This document shows, piece after piece, positions 18,602-29,150 of a stretch of DNA of 64,000 nt (position 1 is its first letter; the number at the start of each line of letters is the position of its first letter). Position numbers and translations under genes: made by a program. The notes under the pieces were generated by a model, which saw only the letters and a list, made by a program, of their open reading frames with translations, did not search any database and was not told the DNA's origin. The stretch covers positions 1,438,501 through 1,502,500 of the forward strand of contig NC_059556.1 in the NCBI RefSeq assembly GCF_905220415.1, in the 5' to 3' direction. The stretch comes from Colias croceus (taxonomy: Eukaryota; Arthropoda; Insecta; Lepidoptera; Pieridae).

Positions 18602-21493
18602 ATGGAGATTCCAGCAACTAAATGCACAAGAATATGCATTGCTACTCTCAATGTGTTGACACTAAGATCAGAAGAAAACCTATCAGAACTATCATTAGCA
18701 CTAAAAAACACAAACTGGGATATTCTCGGGATGAGTGAAGTGAGAAGAATAGGAGAACACATTGTCGCACATCCAGATTTCTTGCTATATCATATAGGAG
18801 AGACCCCAGGACAATATGGTGTGGGATTTTTAGTAAAGAAATATCTAACAAAGCACATAAAAGGTTTTTATGGTGTATCAGAGCGCATAGCATTATTGAA
18901 TCTAGAACTGCCAGACTACAAGGACCCATGGACAATTATTCAAGTATACTCACCCACAGAACAAGCAGATATTGAAAAAATTTACCAGTTTTATCACGAT
19001 TTGAACAAAACTTTACAGACACATGCCCACAAAAATATAATTGTGATGGGTGACTTCAATGGACAAATTGGTGAACGCCAGCAAGAAGAGGACAAGATTA
19101 TAGGTCCCTACACATACAACTCAAAACCTAGAAGCAGAAACGGAAAAATTCTCTTGGACTTTGCAATGGAAAATAACCTTACCATATTAAATACTGTCTT
19201 CAAGAAAAAGAAAAATAGAATGTGGACCTGGCTGTCACCCGATGGCAAATCAAAAAACCAAATCGACTTTATAATGACTAATAAACAAAAATTTTTCTTG
19301 GACATAAATGTCATCAACAACCTCAACTTCAACACTAATCACCGTATGGTCAGGGCTGAACTGAATTCATCTCAACCAAAGAATTCCAGACCAAGAACAA
19401 GCCCAGGGATTCTAAAAATCAATAAAAATAATATAGGAGAAATAGCCAACTCACTCAACTCGAAACTTAAGGAATACAGTATAGAAACAAAAGGCGCTGA
19501 AATGCAAGAGAAATACACTTGGCTAGAAAGAGCAATAACCACTAGTACCATAGAACTTAGAAACAAGAAAGATTCCCCTGATAAGTGGATGTCCAACAAA
19601 ACTGTCAACCTCCTTGGACAAAGAGCAGACCTAATAAATGCAAAAAGCACAGAAAAAAACAGGAAAGAAATTGCCCGAGTTAGTAAAGAAATAAAAGAGA
19701 ATATAAGGAAAGACAGGAGGCAACGTCGAATGGAAACAATAGAGAGACATATTAGACGCACAGGAGGAATAAAAAAGGCATACAAAGAATTAACTAATAA
19801 GAAGGAATGGATTGTAAAGATGGAGGAAAACAGTGGAGCGAGAAAGTTTGATAGACACGAAATCCTTAAGATTGCTACTGATTATTACACAGAACTGTAC
19901 AAATATAAAACAAATGAAAGAGAAATTGAACTCCCAGATAACGAATTGATACCTTACATCATGTTGGAAGAGACTGAAAAAGCTATTGACACACAAAAAC
20001 TTGATAAAGCTCCAGGGCCAGATGGCATAACAAATGAAATACTAAAGTTGACCAAAGCAATCATGACACCAATTTTAACCGATATTTTCAACAATGTAAT
20101 AAACACTGAAATGATCCCAAAACAATGGACTGAATCCACCATTATCCTTATATTCAAAAAAGGAAATCATTGCGACATAAGAAACTACCGTCCCATCAGC
20201 CTAATGTCTAACATTTACAAGATCTTTGCAAAGGTTATTTTGGGAAGAATAAGTAGGAAACTAGATGAGCAACAACCAATAGAACAGGCAGGTTTCCGCA
20301 AAGACTTCTCGGTACTAGACCACATCCATACTGTAAGACAAATCATAGGAAAATACACTGAATATCAGCTTACATACTACATAGCTTTCATAGACTACAG
20401 CAAAGCATTTGATTCTCTGATACACTCAAAAATCTGGGAAGCATTAAAGGAGCTAGGAATAGAGCACAACTATATTAGAATTATCAGAAACATATACAAA
20501 GACAGTTCGGCTTGCATACAACTAGAAAAGGAAGGAAATAGGTTTCAAATACAAAAAGGTGTGAGACAGGGCGATCCCCTCTCACCAACACTCTTCCTGG
20601 CAGTACTGGAAATGATCTTCAGGAATATGAAATGGATAGACATGGGCATAATTATAAATGGCCGCACGCTGACGCACCTAAGATTCGCGGATGATATTGT
20701 ATTATTTGCAAAAACACCAGAGGACTTAAGCAAGATGATAAATGACCTAGCATCTGAAAGTGCGAAGGCGGGATTAAAGCTAAATCCGGACAAAACCAAA
20801 ATTATGACCAATGGCAAAAAATACCCGGTAGCACTGGAACAAAAACAAATATCATACGTTGAAGATTACATCTACCTCGGCCAACTAATATCCCCAGAGG
20901 ACAACGAAAGCAAGGAAGTTGATCGAAGAGTTGTGAATGGCTGGAAAAAGTATTGGTCTCTTAAAGAAGTAATGAAAGACAATAACCTACACATTTCAAC
21001 TAAAGCTAAACTATTCAACACATGCATCCTACCTGTGCTGACGTATGGAAGTGAAACGTGGGCTCTACCAAAAAACATAACAAATAAACTCCGCATCTGT
21101 CAAAATTCCATGGAAAGAAGCATGACTGGCATCAAAAGAAAAGACAAAATAAAGCAAAGCAGCATCAGATACAAGACTAAGGTCCAGGATATAACACTGA
21201 AGATAAGAAGGCAAAAGTGGAAATGGGCGGGGCACATGATCAGGGGTAAAGAAAAATGGAGCAAAATAACTACACAGTGGTACCCAAGAGAAGGAAAGAG
21301 AAAGAGAGGTAGACCACAAAAAAGATGGGACGATGACATCAAACAGGTAGCGGGCACAACTTGGGGTAGAGTGGCCATAGAAAGGCCCGAATGGAAGAGA
21401 TTGGAGGAGGCCTTTGCCAACTGGCAAACGGACACGCAGAGATGGATCAAACCTACCATATATAATACATACATGAGTCTGATCAAAGGCTAA
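18602..21493 (+). CDS. Retrotransposon ORF2: AP endonuclease and reverse transcriptase
   Basis: The frame is open from at least 18269 (1074 codons). I place the start at the ATG at 18602 because the endonuclease fold begins directly after it, giving 963 residues. APE-type endonuclease, residues about 10-250: TLN at 15-17, E46 in GMSEVRR, D151 and N153 in MGDFNGQ, D222 in NQIDFIM, H248 in TNHRMV. Reverse transcriptase, about 465-760: KAPGPDGI, NYRPISLM, D598 in FIDYSKAFD, GVRQGDPLSPTLF and D697-D698 in FADDIVLF. The C-terminus has GRPQKRWDDDIKQVAG and TWGRVAIERPEWKRL, the signature I associate with the RTE/BovB group. The enzyme nicks target DNA and primes cDNA synthesis on the nick. No stop or frameshift is seen. 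The TAA stop is the first repeat of the (TAA)n tail. Confidence 0.92.
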   Translation: MEIPATKCTRICIATLNVLTLRSEENLSELSLALKNTNWDILGMSEVRRIGEHIVAHPDFLLYHIGETPGQYGVGFLVKKYLTKHIKGFYGVSERIALLNLELPDYKDPWTIIQVYSPTEQADIEKIYQFYHDLNKTLQTHAHKNIIVMGDFNGQIGERQQEEDKIIGPYTYNSKPRSRNGKILLDFAMENNLTILNTVFKKKKNRMWTWLSPDGKSKNQIDFIMTNKQKFFLDINVINNLNFNTNHRMVRAELNSSQPKNSRPRTSPGILKINKNNIGEIANSLNSKLKEYSIETKGAEMQEKYTWLERAITTSTIELRNKKDSPDKWMSNKTVNLLGQRADLINAKSTEKNRKEIARVSKEIKENIRKDRRQRRMETIERHIRRTGGIKKAYKELTNKKEWIVKMEENSGARKFDRHEILKIATDYYTELYKYKTNEREIELPDNELIPYIMLEETEKAIDTQKLDKAPGPDGITNEILKLTKAIMTPILTDIFNNVINTEMIPKQWTESTIILIFKKGNHCDIRNYRPISLMSNIYKIFAKVILGRISRKLDEQQPIEQAGFRKDFSVLDHIHTVRQIIGKYTEYQLTYYIAFIDYSKAFDSLIHSKIWEALKELGIEHNYIRIIRNIYKDSSACIQLEKEGNRFQIQKGVRQGDPLSPTLFLAVLEMIFRNMKWIDMGIIINGRTLTHLRFADDIVLFAKTPEDLSKMINDLASESAKAGLKLNPDKTKIMTNGKKYPVALEQKQISYVEDYIYLGQLISPEDNESKEVDRRVVNGWKKYWSLKEVMKDNNLHISTKAKLFNTCILPVLTYGSETWALPKNITNKLRICQNSMERSMTGIKRKDKIKQSSIRYKTKVQDITLKIRRQKWKWAGHMIRGKEKWSKITTQWYPREGKRKRGRPQKRWDDDIKQVAGTTWGRVAIERPEWKRLEEAFANWQTDTQRWIKPTIYNTYMSLIKG

Positions 21494-21699
21494 TAATAAT
21501 AATAATATATATAAAACTCAAAGGTGACTGATATAGTGATCTATCAACGCACAGCCCAAACCACTGGACGTATCGGGCTGAAATTTGGCATGCAGGTAGA
21601 TGTCACAACGTAGGCGTCCCCTAAGAAAGGATTTCCCGAAATGCTTGCGGGAACGTTGAAAAACGGGGATGCACGTACAAAGTCGTGGGCGGAAGCTAG

Positions 21700-22080
21700 T
21701 AAATAATAAAACATAAAAGTAGTTACTTTTTCTTCTTGTCCTACTCCAATAGCGAGCAATTCTTTCAATGTTCAATGAAATAAAAGAATCTGAAGTTCGT
21801 TTTAAAAATAAATCTACTATTGCTTTTATGCTAAAAGTATATTTCAACTAACGGGCTAATGTTCCATAGCTATGCACTATGCATACCTACCGAAGAATTT
21901 AATGGTTAAGTCAATTTGCTTCACAACCCGTACTACATGACGTAATCAGCAAATACTGAGAATGCTTTACATAGGGACCGCACCTACATAATATAGATAT
22001 GATATCTATGAATAATGTAATATTTTCTAAATTGTAATCTCATGAGAAAGCAGCTTTATTATATTCTTAGGTAACATTAC
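21700..22080. other. Intergenic DNA
   Basis: No recognisable feature between the Helitron end and the next TIR element. Confidence 0.4.
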
Positions 22081-22417
22081 TGCTGATTTACACAGGGTCA
22101 GTAACTGACCACAAATTCGAGGCAAATCAGTGCTGACCCGAAAAAAAACCCTGTGTAAACAGATTTGAAGTCAGTACAGAGGCTTGAAGTCTATGTAAAC
22201 AGTTAAAGTCAGTTCAGTCAGTTAGTGCTGATTTACACAGGGTCAGTAACTGACTACAAATTCGAGGCAAATCAGTGCTGACCCGAAAAAAAACCCTGTG
22301 TAAACAGATTTGAAGTCAGTACAGAGGCTTGAAGTCTATGTAAACAGTTAAAGTCAGTCGCGGGGCCGAATTTCGGCGCCGCGACTGACATTGTCTACTG
22401 ACCCTGTGTAAATCAGC
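22081..22417. mobile_element. TIR element with a 145-bp internal tandem duplication
   Basis: The ends TGCTGATTTACACAGGGTCA and TGACCCTGTGTAAATCAGCA are exact inverses over 20 bp. The first 145 bp (22081-22225) are repeated at once (22226-about 22358) with one visible difference in about 135 bases. The right part carries GTCGCGGGGCCGAATTTCGG with GCGCCGCGAC, a further foldback. No coding capacity. The target duplication is unclear (TTAC near both ends, off by one base). Confidence 0.75.
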
Positions 22418-22804
22418 ACTTACTTTGTGTAAAGCTTTGGTAATATAAAAAGAATATATTATGTAAAATCGATCGAATAGTTTAGTATAATAGTTTTTGA
22501 GTTAAGTCAAACAATCAAAATGTTTTATAATATTAAGTATATTATGAACTATGAAATTACATAACTGAAAACACATCTCATATCTATAGAGACATACATA
22601 TAGATGTATTAATAATTAATATATTAGCTTATTAGTTAATAATATTAATACTGTATCGAATATTTCCTAAAAGACAATATTTTTCTATTAACTATTTAAA
22701 ATATTGTAGCGTATTATGTATCTCTTTACCCCTAACATCGAACAGAAACAGAAATTTAACGTTGTATTCCACAAAAATCTGGTAAATACCCGCAGAATCG
22801 GTAA

Positions 22805-22855
22805 GCAATGTGTTCCAATGTGTTCCAATGTATTCCAATGCGTTCCAATGCTTAT
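22805..22855. repeat. 10-bp minisatellite
   Basis: Five imperfect tandem copies of GTTCCAATGT. Confidence 0.8.
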
Positions 22856-23090
22856 ACGAACGGTGGATTATTAGAAAAATATTCAAATAAAAAACACTCC
22901 GCTGTGAATAGTAATAGACGACCTTGCGAGTAAGTTTTTTGCAAGTTTTAAATCGATGTAGCTTTATCGAGTCCATTTACATGTTACAGAGAGATTCTGG
23001 AAAGTTCTATGTATTTTGTTAGAGTTGTGTTTGTGTAATTGGATTTGGGAAATATTTCGATTTTCTTATTATTGAATTAAAGACGCTTCA

Positions 23091-23278
23091 TCACTACATA
23101 GTATAAAATTAAGTCGCTTTCTCTATCCCTATGTCCCTTTGTATGCTTAAATCTTTAAAACTACGCAACGGATTTTGATGCGGTTTTTTTAATAGATAGA
23201 GTGATTCAAGAAGAAGGTTTTAGTATATAATTTATTAGGTTTTAGACAAAGCGGACGAAGTCGCGGGCGGTAAGCTAG
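23091..23278 (+). mobile_element. Non-autonomous Helitron, complete ends
   Basis: TCACTACATAGTATAAAA after A; 3' hairpin segment GCGGACGAAGTCGCGGGC with CTAG (23275-23278) then T. In the hairpin, GGAC/GTCG replaces GGGC/GCCG, so the loop-proximal pairing is changed on both sides. Close relative of 7386-7573. Confidence 0.8.
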
Positions 23279-24550
23279 TATGGTGATATTTTATTTAATA
23301 AATGTTGTTATAGAAAATATATTAATATAAAATCAAAAACTCTAGCTTATATAATATGCAAATTCTTACGTTACTATTGTAAAAACTGAAACCTTTTATC
23401 TTTCTTTCTTAAACTCTATGTTTCATATTATATTTATATTGCATTCAATGTCTACATTATTGCTATAATGTCAGATTTTAATTTAAGTTTTGCTGAATCC
23501 GATGTTGTTATGGCTAGTCAAAGGCTTTTTTAACGTATCCTATTTCCTGACTTCATGCGTTTTCAGTTTCGCATGAAAAATAAACCGTATTTATCGTATC
23601 CAGCTGAGTTCTACATCTATGCAGATCAGAAGCGACTTAGGGTGCTCTTTCAAAAATCCTAGTTCATTTTTCAGTGTGGAAGGAAGTTTGGGGCTAAAAG
23701 CCAGTCGGGGATCTTTCTAAGCGCATTTCGCCTCTCCGATCAAATTTGCGAAGCACGAATATTCAATCAAGTTGAACGGTAAATGTCAACAGTTGTATAT
23801 TTTCAAGCGGCATTTTATGGGCAAATATTTTGCAAGATGTAGTCGTATCTGTGTATTTTGTGTATCATAATCTCAGTAATAAATGCGAAAGTGTGTTTAT
23901 TTGTTTATTTTTCTTTCACGTCGCAACAGAACGACTTTATTGTATTATTTTTGTATCTGAACATGTGTAGTTCGAGCCTAAAGAGCCTAAAGAGTAGTAT
24001 AAGCGATCGAAGCTGCGGGTAACAGCTAGGCTAGCTTTGTCCATGACTTTATTTTTTAGCGGATTGAATGTCATGGGTTGTGAATGTTGTTTCAGGCCAT
24101 CTGTATTGAAGATTGTGTGCGAAATCCATTCAATAGTGTTTGTTACGTTGAACAATAAATAAATAAAAAGAGTTCATAGTTTTTGTGAATTTGGAGTGAA
24201 ATTATAAGAGAAACGATTTCTAAAGCAATAAAAACGTAGGTGTGTAATCAAATAGTTTTTAAGTGTTACCATCTGTTTTCTGTTCGTAAACCTATCCCAC
24301 AAAACTACTGCACGAAATATGATACTTATTTCACAATCGTATTTCCGGACGTGAAACTTTAAAACATTATTTTTACCAAAAGCCAAGTTGTAGATGGATA
24401 AACTTTTCGAGTGAAGTCGGGGCGTGTCGTTAGTGTGACATAAAATCGATCTGTGTTCCAGGACCTTTTTTGTAGCTATTTCTTGTGAATTGATAGTTGA
24501 GTGAATTCCTGGACAGAAGAGCTAGCAAGAAACCTGATAGCTCAATTGCT
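23279..24550. other. Intergenic DNA
   Basis: 1.27 kb with no repeat terminus, SINE head or credible ORF that I can recognise. A doubled GAGCCTAAA occurs at 23972-23991. Possibly unique host non-coding DNA. Confidence 0.4.
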
Positions 24551-24803
24551 ATTAATATAATATTATTCAGGACAAATTTCACACGGCACGATCTGATGTC
24601 ATACTAAGCTTTCGCTTGTGTTATGGAAACCAGATGGCTGATAAACTTACATATATAATATTAAATAAATACTTATATATAATTAACACCCAGACACAGA
24701 GCACACATCTATGTTCATCGCATAAATATTTGCCCCGGGTGGGAATCGAACACACGACCTCTGACTTGAAAGGCAGGGCCACTACCGACCAAGCCAACCG
24801 GTA
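24551..24803 (-). mobile_element. tRNA-derived SINE
   Basis: On the minus strand the head reads TTGGCTTGGTCGGTAGTGGC (A-box region) and GTCGTGTGTTCGATTCCCA (B box), an RNA polymerase III internal promoter of tRNA type. An unrelated body follows to CAGATCGTGCCGTGTGAAAT and GTCCTGAATAA, then an AT-rich tail. It is not a tRNA gene, because the cloverleaf does not close and the body extends a further 180 bp. Confidence 0.7.
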
Positions 24804-24836
24804 GTATGAGTATAATACTGAGTTAAATATAAAATA

Positions 24837-25047
24837 CTAGCTTTCCGCCCGCGGCTTCGCCCGCGTTTTCGAAGAAAAACCTGTTCCCGTAGGATTTCCG
24901 GGATAAAACCTATCCTATGTCCTTTCTCGGGTATCAAAATATCTCTATACCAAATTTCATGCAAATTGGTTCAGTAGTTAAGGCGTGATTGAGTAACAGA
25001 CAGACAGACAGACAGAGTTACTTTCGCATTTATAATATTAGTATGGA
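24837..25047 (-). mobile_element. Non-autonomous Helitron, complete ends
   Basis: CTAG 24837-24840, CCCGCGGCTTCGCCCGCG hairpin, GTTCCCGTAGGATTTCCGGG body, (CAGA)n run near 25000, minus-strand 5' end TCCATACTAATATTATAAAT next to T. Confidence 0.8.
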
Positions 25048-25292
25048 TTGATATATAATAACATATTCATTGGCTGTCTACATATTCGGTGAAGTTTAAA
25101 GGATCTTCTTTCCCTAAACTCATTCATAGCATGTATTTATAAAAGGATAATGAAAAGGGTCTTAATTTTTGGTTAAAATGTAATTCCAGTGATTTTTTCA
25201 AAAATTGACTAGAGAGACTCAAAGAAAATCATTTGATATACTCCTCTCAGATGTGCCAGCAATATATTTTTCTCGTAGTTTAGTGTAGATTG
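25048..25292. other. Intergenic DNA
   Basis: No recognisable feature. Confidence 0.35.
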
Positions 25293-25411
25293 TCAGCCCC
25301 CCTAGCCAAGTGGCTTTCTGATAGCGTAGCGTTCAATAGAATAGACTACGAATGTATGAGATTGACGTAACAGCTTACGCTAACAGAAAGCCACTTGGCT
25401 AGGGGGGCTGA
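25293..25411. mobile_element. Short MITE, 119 bp
   Basis: The terminal inverted repeats start TCAGCCCCCCTAGCCAAGTG and extend through GGCTTTCTG, about 30 bp matching in reverse at 25382-25411. There is no coding sequence. The target duplication is not clear. Confidence 0.7.
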
Positions 25412-26253
25412 AGAGAGCAGGGATTACCACGTGAAGGCATTTGTCGTAAGGTTAGAGCCATCTACCTTACTATTGATAAAGAAACAATTATATTCAATAC
25501 CACTATACAATTGTCAATTTAACTATTAACTGTATTTTGTATTGACTAGGAAAGTAACACTAGTTTTAAGGCTTTGCTGCGAAAGTATAGACCTATAAAC
25601 TTTTCTTCTTTTAGCCTTAGCTGGATATTTAAACTTTTACAAAGGGTGAAGGTCAAACGAAACTTAGTATTTATTCTAGTCTTACACATTTTTGTCGATC
25701 CTGTTGGTTCTTCTTATACTAATACAATATAAAATTGCCATCAAAGCATATTTATTTCAAGATATTCGACGAGAAACAATTGAATTGAATAGACATTTCA
25801 AATTAAATTATGAGTATGAGTATGGAACCTTTTAACAACAAAAATCTTAGATAGTTTGTGTGAATTGACGACCTTGGTTTAGTGTAATGAATGCCCATAA
25901 TACCTACATACCCTTTTTACCCTGATTTTATCCAATCCTGCAGTCATAACGAATGCTATAAGCTTGCTATAATCGCCAGCAAACTCTTTCGCAGCAAGCA
26001 AAGCTACGGAGGCGTCTTTGTCCCTCCACGGAAGTCTTATTACCGAGCCCCAACCGTACAATAAAATTATTCTCTCGCTATTTTGGTTGGGTTAACGACC
26101 TCCCCTCCACCTGTTATATATAGCAGTGTATATATCGAAGGCTTTACAAATAAACGTCTATTGACACCTTTGTGCTGATATAATTGAAAAAATACCGAAA
26201 GCGTATTATTAAGTTTGTTTATGTATTTAAGGCTTGTGATTGAATTATGTTAC
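25412..26253. other. Intergenic DNA
   Basis: AT-rich, no gene. The short frame on the minus strand at 25879-26061 has no recognisable motif. Confidence 0.4.
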
Positions 26254-26526
26254 AACAAGTGATAACTGCATTAAAAACAACCGACTTCAAACTTGCACTT
26301 GCAAAATTTACAAATACCTACAGACAAAAATGCTCATAAAATAAAAACTACTGGGCCTATCCGAATAAAATTTTTATGGGACCAATTCGACACCATCCCG
26401 CATCGAACAAAAAAAGAATCACGTAAATCGGTTCAGAAACCTCGGAGTAATCGGTGTACATACATAAAAAAAAAAAAAAAATACCGGCCGAATTGATAAC
26501 CTCCTCCTTTTTTTTGAAGTCGGTTA
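26254..26526 (+). mobile_element. MITE-like repeat with AACCGACTTCAAA ends
   Basis: AACCGACTTCAAA near 26278 and its inverse ending GAAGTCGGTT at 26525 form short inverted repeats. An outer arm AACAAGTGATAACTGC precedes the left end. A second copy lies inverted at 55587-55850 and a fragment at 45413-45480. The body holds CGGTTCAGAAACCTCGGAG and an A-rich run at 26468. The class is uncertain; this repeat type is common in Lepidoptera as I recall. Confidence 0.65.
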
Positions 26527-26850
26527 ATGAATTTCCAAACATTGTTATGGAATGTTCCAGAATTTAAAAGTTTGGAGTGTCTTCTAATCCGTATTTGGCT
26601 ATGTGGTGGATCTTAGCCGATTAACGCCTTGTAGGCATTGATAGAAATGATGTATGTATGTATGTGTGTGTGTGTGTGTGTTGTTTGAGTGGACGCTTCC
26701 GTATTTTTTTTACAAAATCAGCCTTCTTAATAATGTGTTCCCTACCATCTCTATGATTAATAAAACATTTATAACATAATGAAACAGGGGATATTGTTTT
26801 CTTCTCAAATACTAATAGTACTTGGAACTCTTATTTGCGAGCTCTCGCAA
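26527..26850. other. Intergenic DNA with (TATG)n/(TG)n
   Basis: A TATG run passes into a TG run at about 26653-26681. Otherwise nothing recognised. Confidence 0.45.
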
Positions 26851-27070
26851 TTTATTTATTTATTTATAACTCTTTATTGTACAAAGCAATTTAAGACATG
26901 TGGTACAGACTAATAAGGTACAACAATTTTGCACAATAGGCGGCCTTATTGCTACACAGCAATCTCTTCCAGGCAACCTGGTAGGAAAGGAAATGTAAGA
27001 AGAATAAGGATAGCGCAAAAAAGAAATAAAAGATAGAATATAAAAAAAATAAATAAAAATGCCTACATAC
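26851..27070 (-). repeat. LINE 3' end with (TAAA)n tail
   Basis: Plus-strand TTTATTTATTTATTTATAAC, then TCTTTATTGTACAAAG and GGCGGCCTTATTGC, represent the minus-strand 3' end of a retroelement. A second, diverged copy of the same family follows at 27189. Confidence 0.6.
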
Positions 27071-27188
27071 TACATAAACTACATATACTGTACATATATA
27101 CTACACAGTAATATAAATATACTTCTATAATACACTACACAAACTACAATATATATAACGCAATAATAATAATAAGGCCTACATCATA

Positions 27189-27360
27189 TTATTTATTTAT
27201 TTATATAACACTTTATTGTGCAATAAACCAGGTACATAAAATAACAATTTACAATACACAAAAGCACAAAGGGCGGCCTTATCACTATGCAGTGATTTCT
27301 GCCAGGCAACCACGGGGAGAAGGCAAAGAAGCGAGATAATAAATTGAGAAACAGAAGTAA
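27189..27360 (-). repeat. LINE 3' end, second copy
   Basis: It shares the TTTATT run, CTTTATTGTGCAATAAA, GGCGGCCTTATCAC and GCCAGGCAACC with the copy at 26851, in the same orientation. Confidence 0.6.
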
Positions 27361-27945
27361 TTATTAGATTAAGTAGAAGTAATTATATAATACAATAAAA
27401 TGCATATATACAAGATACACACAACATACTATACATTATAATAAACTAATCATATTGATACAACTAAAGACACACATACATACATATATATACATACAAA
27501 TACATACTAAATAGTAGTAACTATATAACTTAAAAAAATATAATATAATATATAAATATACTTATACTACATAAATATATATTAATCCGAATTAAAGGCA
27601 GTTGAGAGATAATGGTTACGAACTTGGTATTTAAAAGAAGATAGGGAAGGAGTAGTAGTAGTAAGTATTACCGTAGTAATCCACTAAAATTGTATTAAAA
27701 TCACTATTTTTCTTACCTTATCATTATACCGCCAAGAAAGAAAATAATAAAACTAAGAGGCAATAAAAGATGATACGTACCTACGTTAAAAAATTTAAAA
27801 TCTCTTCATTTTCATATCTGTTTATTTGAAATGCAAATACGGACGTGACTTATGGGAGGTGTTCCACACTCTAATATAATCTTAATACTACGTCTCGTGT
27901 AGGGCTGTCTCTTTCGAGAAAATACAGAAAAAATATTCATAGCTT
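27361..27945. other. AT-rich DNA
   Basis: Low-complexity TATA- and ACATA-rich sequence after the LINE tails, then unique AT-rich DNA. No gene. Confidence 0.4.
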
Positions 27946-28130
27946 CAAACTCGAACATTTATTTATTCAATTGGACTTCTTCTAGAAACACTTTTGAATC
28001 GTCATTATATATTATTTTTAAAATTTACCACCGATTCGGAAAGCAGTATCTACGGAGAAGAACCGGCAAGAAACTCCATAGTTGCTTTTTTTTAATCATG
28101 TCAGTTTTACAATTTAATTTTACAAAATAA
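27946..28130 (-). repeat. LINE 3' tail (TTTGAG family)
   Basis: CAAACTCGAACATTTATTTA through CCGATTCGGAAAGCAGTATC and TGTCAGTTTTACAATTTAAT: the 3' UTR of the family at 3155-5117, 5'-truncated before the RT. Confidence 0.8.
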
Positions 28131-28209
28131 TTAATATCGTTATATTGTCATCATATTCGCTATTGGCATGCAGAAATGCAAATGGCGTCCACCGATAACG
28201 TCTGGTAAA

Positions 28210-28359
28210 TCTCTACTAATATTATAAATGCCAAAATATCTCTCGTCTGTCCGTTTTTCTCAATTTGATGCTCAAGTTTTTATCCCGGAAATTCCAGGGA
28301 ACACTAACTAAGCGGGTTTTCCTTTGACTAAGCGAGTGAAGCCGCGGGTGAAAAGTTAG
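28210..28359 (+). mobile_element. Helitron with TTAG end
   Basis: 5' TCTCTACTAATATTATAAAT after A. 3' GCGAGTGAAGCCGCGGGTG, then TTAG in place of CTAG, then T. Internally shortened relative to sister copies. Confidence 0.65.
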
Positions 28360-29150
28360 TTAGAATGTAGAACAGTATAAAAATAGCAATAGCGCAAAAT
28401 ATATAAATTGTTTAAAAAAAAAATATATGATCTTTAGTCAGCCATATAATATGTAATCTATTTATCTTAAATTTACTCTGTAAAAGTAAATTTAAGGTAA
28501 ACGTAACATTAAATTTAAGCTACAGTAAATTTCTTCTTCAGTCGCTCAGTATTTTTGAATATTCCTTTTAATCTACAAGCACAGATAATATAATACTAAT
28601 CTACTTAATAATAATATAACATAAAAAAAGAAACTTTTTATCTTGACTACATTGATTTTCTGTTAGTTTGTAGAGACAAACTAACTAATTTTACTACCTA
28701 CTAGAGAGTAATTTCCAGTTATGAGCCAGCCCTAGTCGTGCTGTTTTATGACATTTTACTTAGAATAAAGCAGACGAAATCGCGCACACTTTCCTTTAAA
28801 ATAAACGTAATTTTTGTTTTATCGCATACGATATACGTCCTCTCTTTCATTTCGCAACGTTTTATGTGCGGTTTGTTTCTACTAGATAGTAAGTAACTTA
28901 TATTAACTTATAATCTCGTTTCTGCCGTTTGTACAATGACTTATCCACAAGATTCCCCGATTTTGATATATTTGATCATCGAATAAACATATTCAAAGAA
29001 CATGTCTGTCGAATCTTGAAATGATGTCCTAGTTTTGTTGTAATGTATTGTGTAATGTAACCATTATTTTTATTGTCTTTCTTTCATACATGTAATATTG
29101 AATTATCGAATTTTTAAATATGAATTTATTGTAATACGCTTTAGATAACT
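28360..29150. other. Intergenic DNA
   Basis: AT-rich with a duplicated AAATTTA/GTAAATTTAAG patch at 28469-28530. No gene seen. Confidence 0.4.

Larger units (their letters stand above)
17355..21504 (+). mobile_element. Full-length RTE-type non-LTR retrotransposon
   Basis: A 4.15-kb element with a 400-bp 5' UTR, ORF1 (17755-18423), ORF2 (18602-21493 or an upstream start) and a (TAA)n tail. Flanking 12-bp sequences 17343-17354 and 21505-21516 agree at 11 of 12 positions, a plausible target duplication inside a Helitron 5' end. Both ORFs are intact and the catalytic residues I can check are present. It is therefore the only candidate autonomous element in the window. RTE is inferred from the ORF2 C-terminus (GRPQKRWDDDIKQVAG) and the nearly absent 3' UTR. 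Confidence 0.85.
17340..21699 (+). mobile_element. Helitron split by the RTE retrotransposon
   Basis: 17340-17354 (TCTATATGTATAAAA after an A) is the 5' terminus. After the inserted RTE, ATATATAAAACTCAAAGGTG resumes at about 21506. The 3' end is GTCGTGGGCGGAAG followed by CTAG (21696-21699) and T. The joined element would be about 200 bp. Because the 12 bases ATAT(G/A)TATAAAA flank the RTE on both sides, the RTE insertion site and duplication are visible. Confidence 0.75.

Noticed and set aside
19372..21486. Antisense frames of up to 137 codons opposite ORF2
   Set aside because: Shadows of the RTE coding strand; hydrophobic low-complexity products with no motif.
24733..24803. tRNA gene on the minus strand
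   Set aside because: A and B boxes are present but the sequence continues into a SINE body and the acceptor stem does not close.
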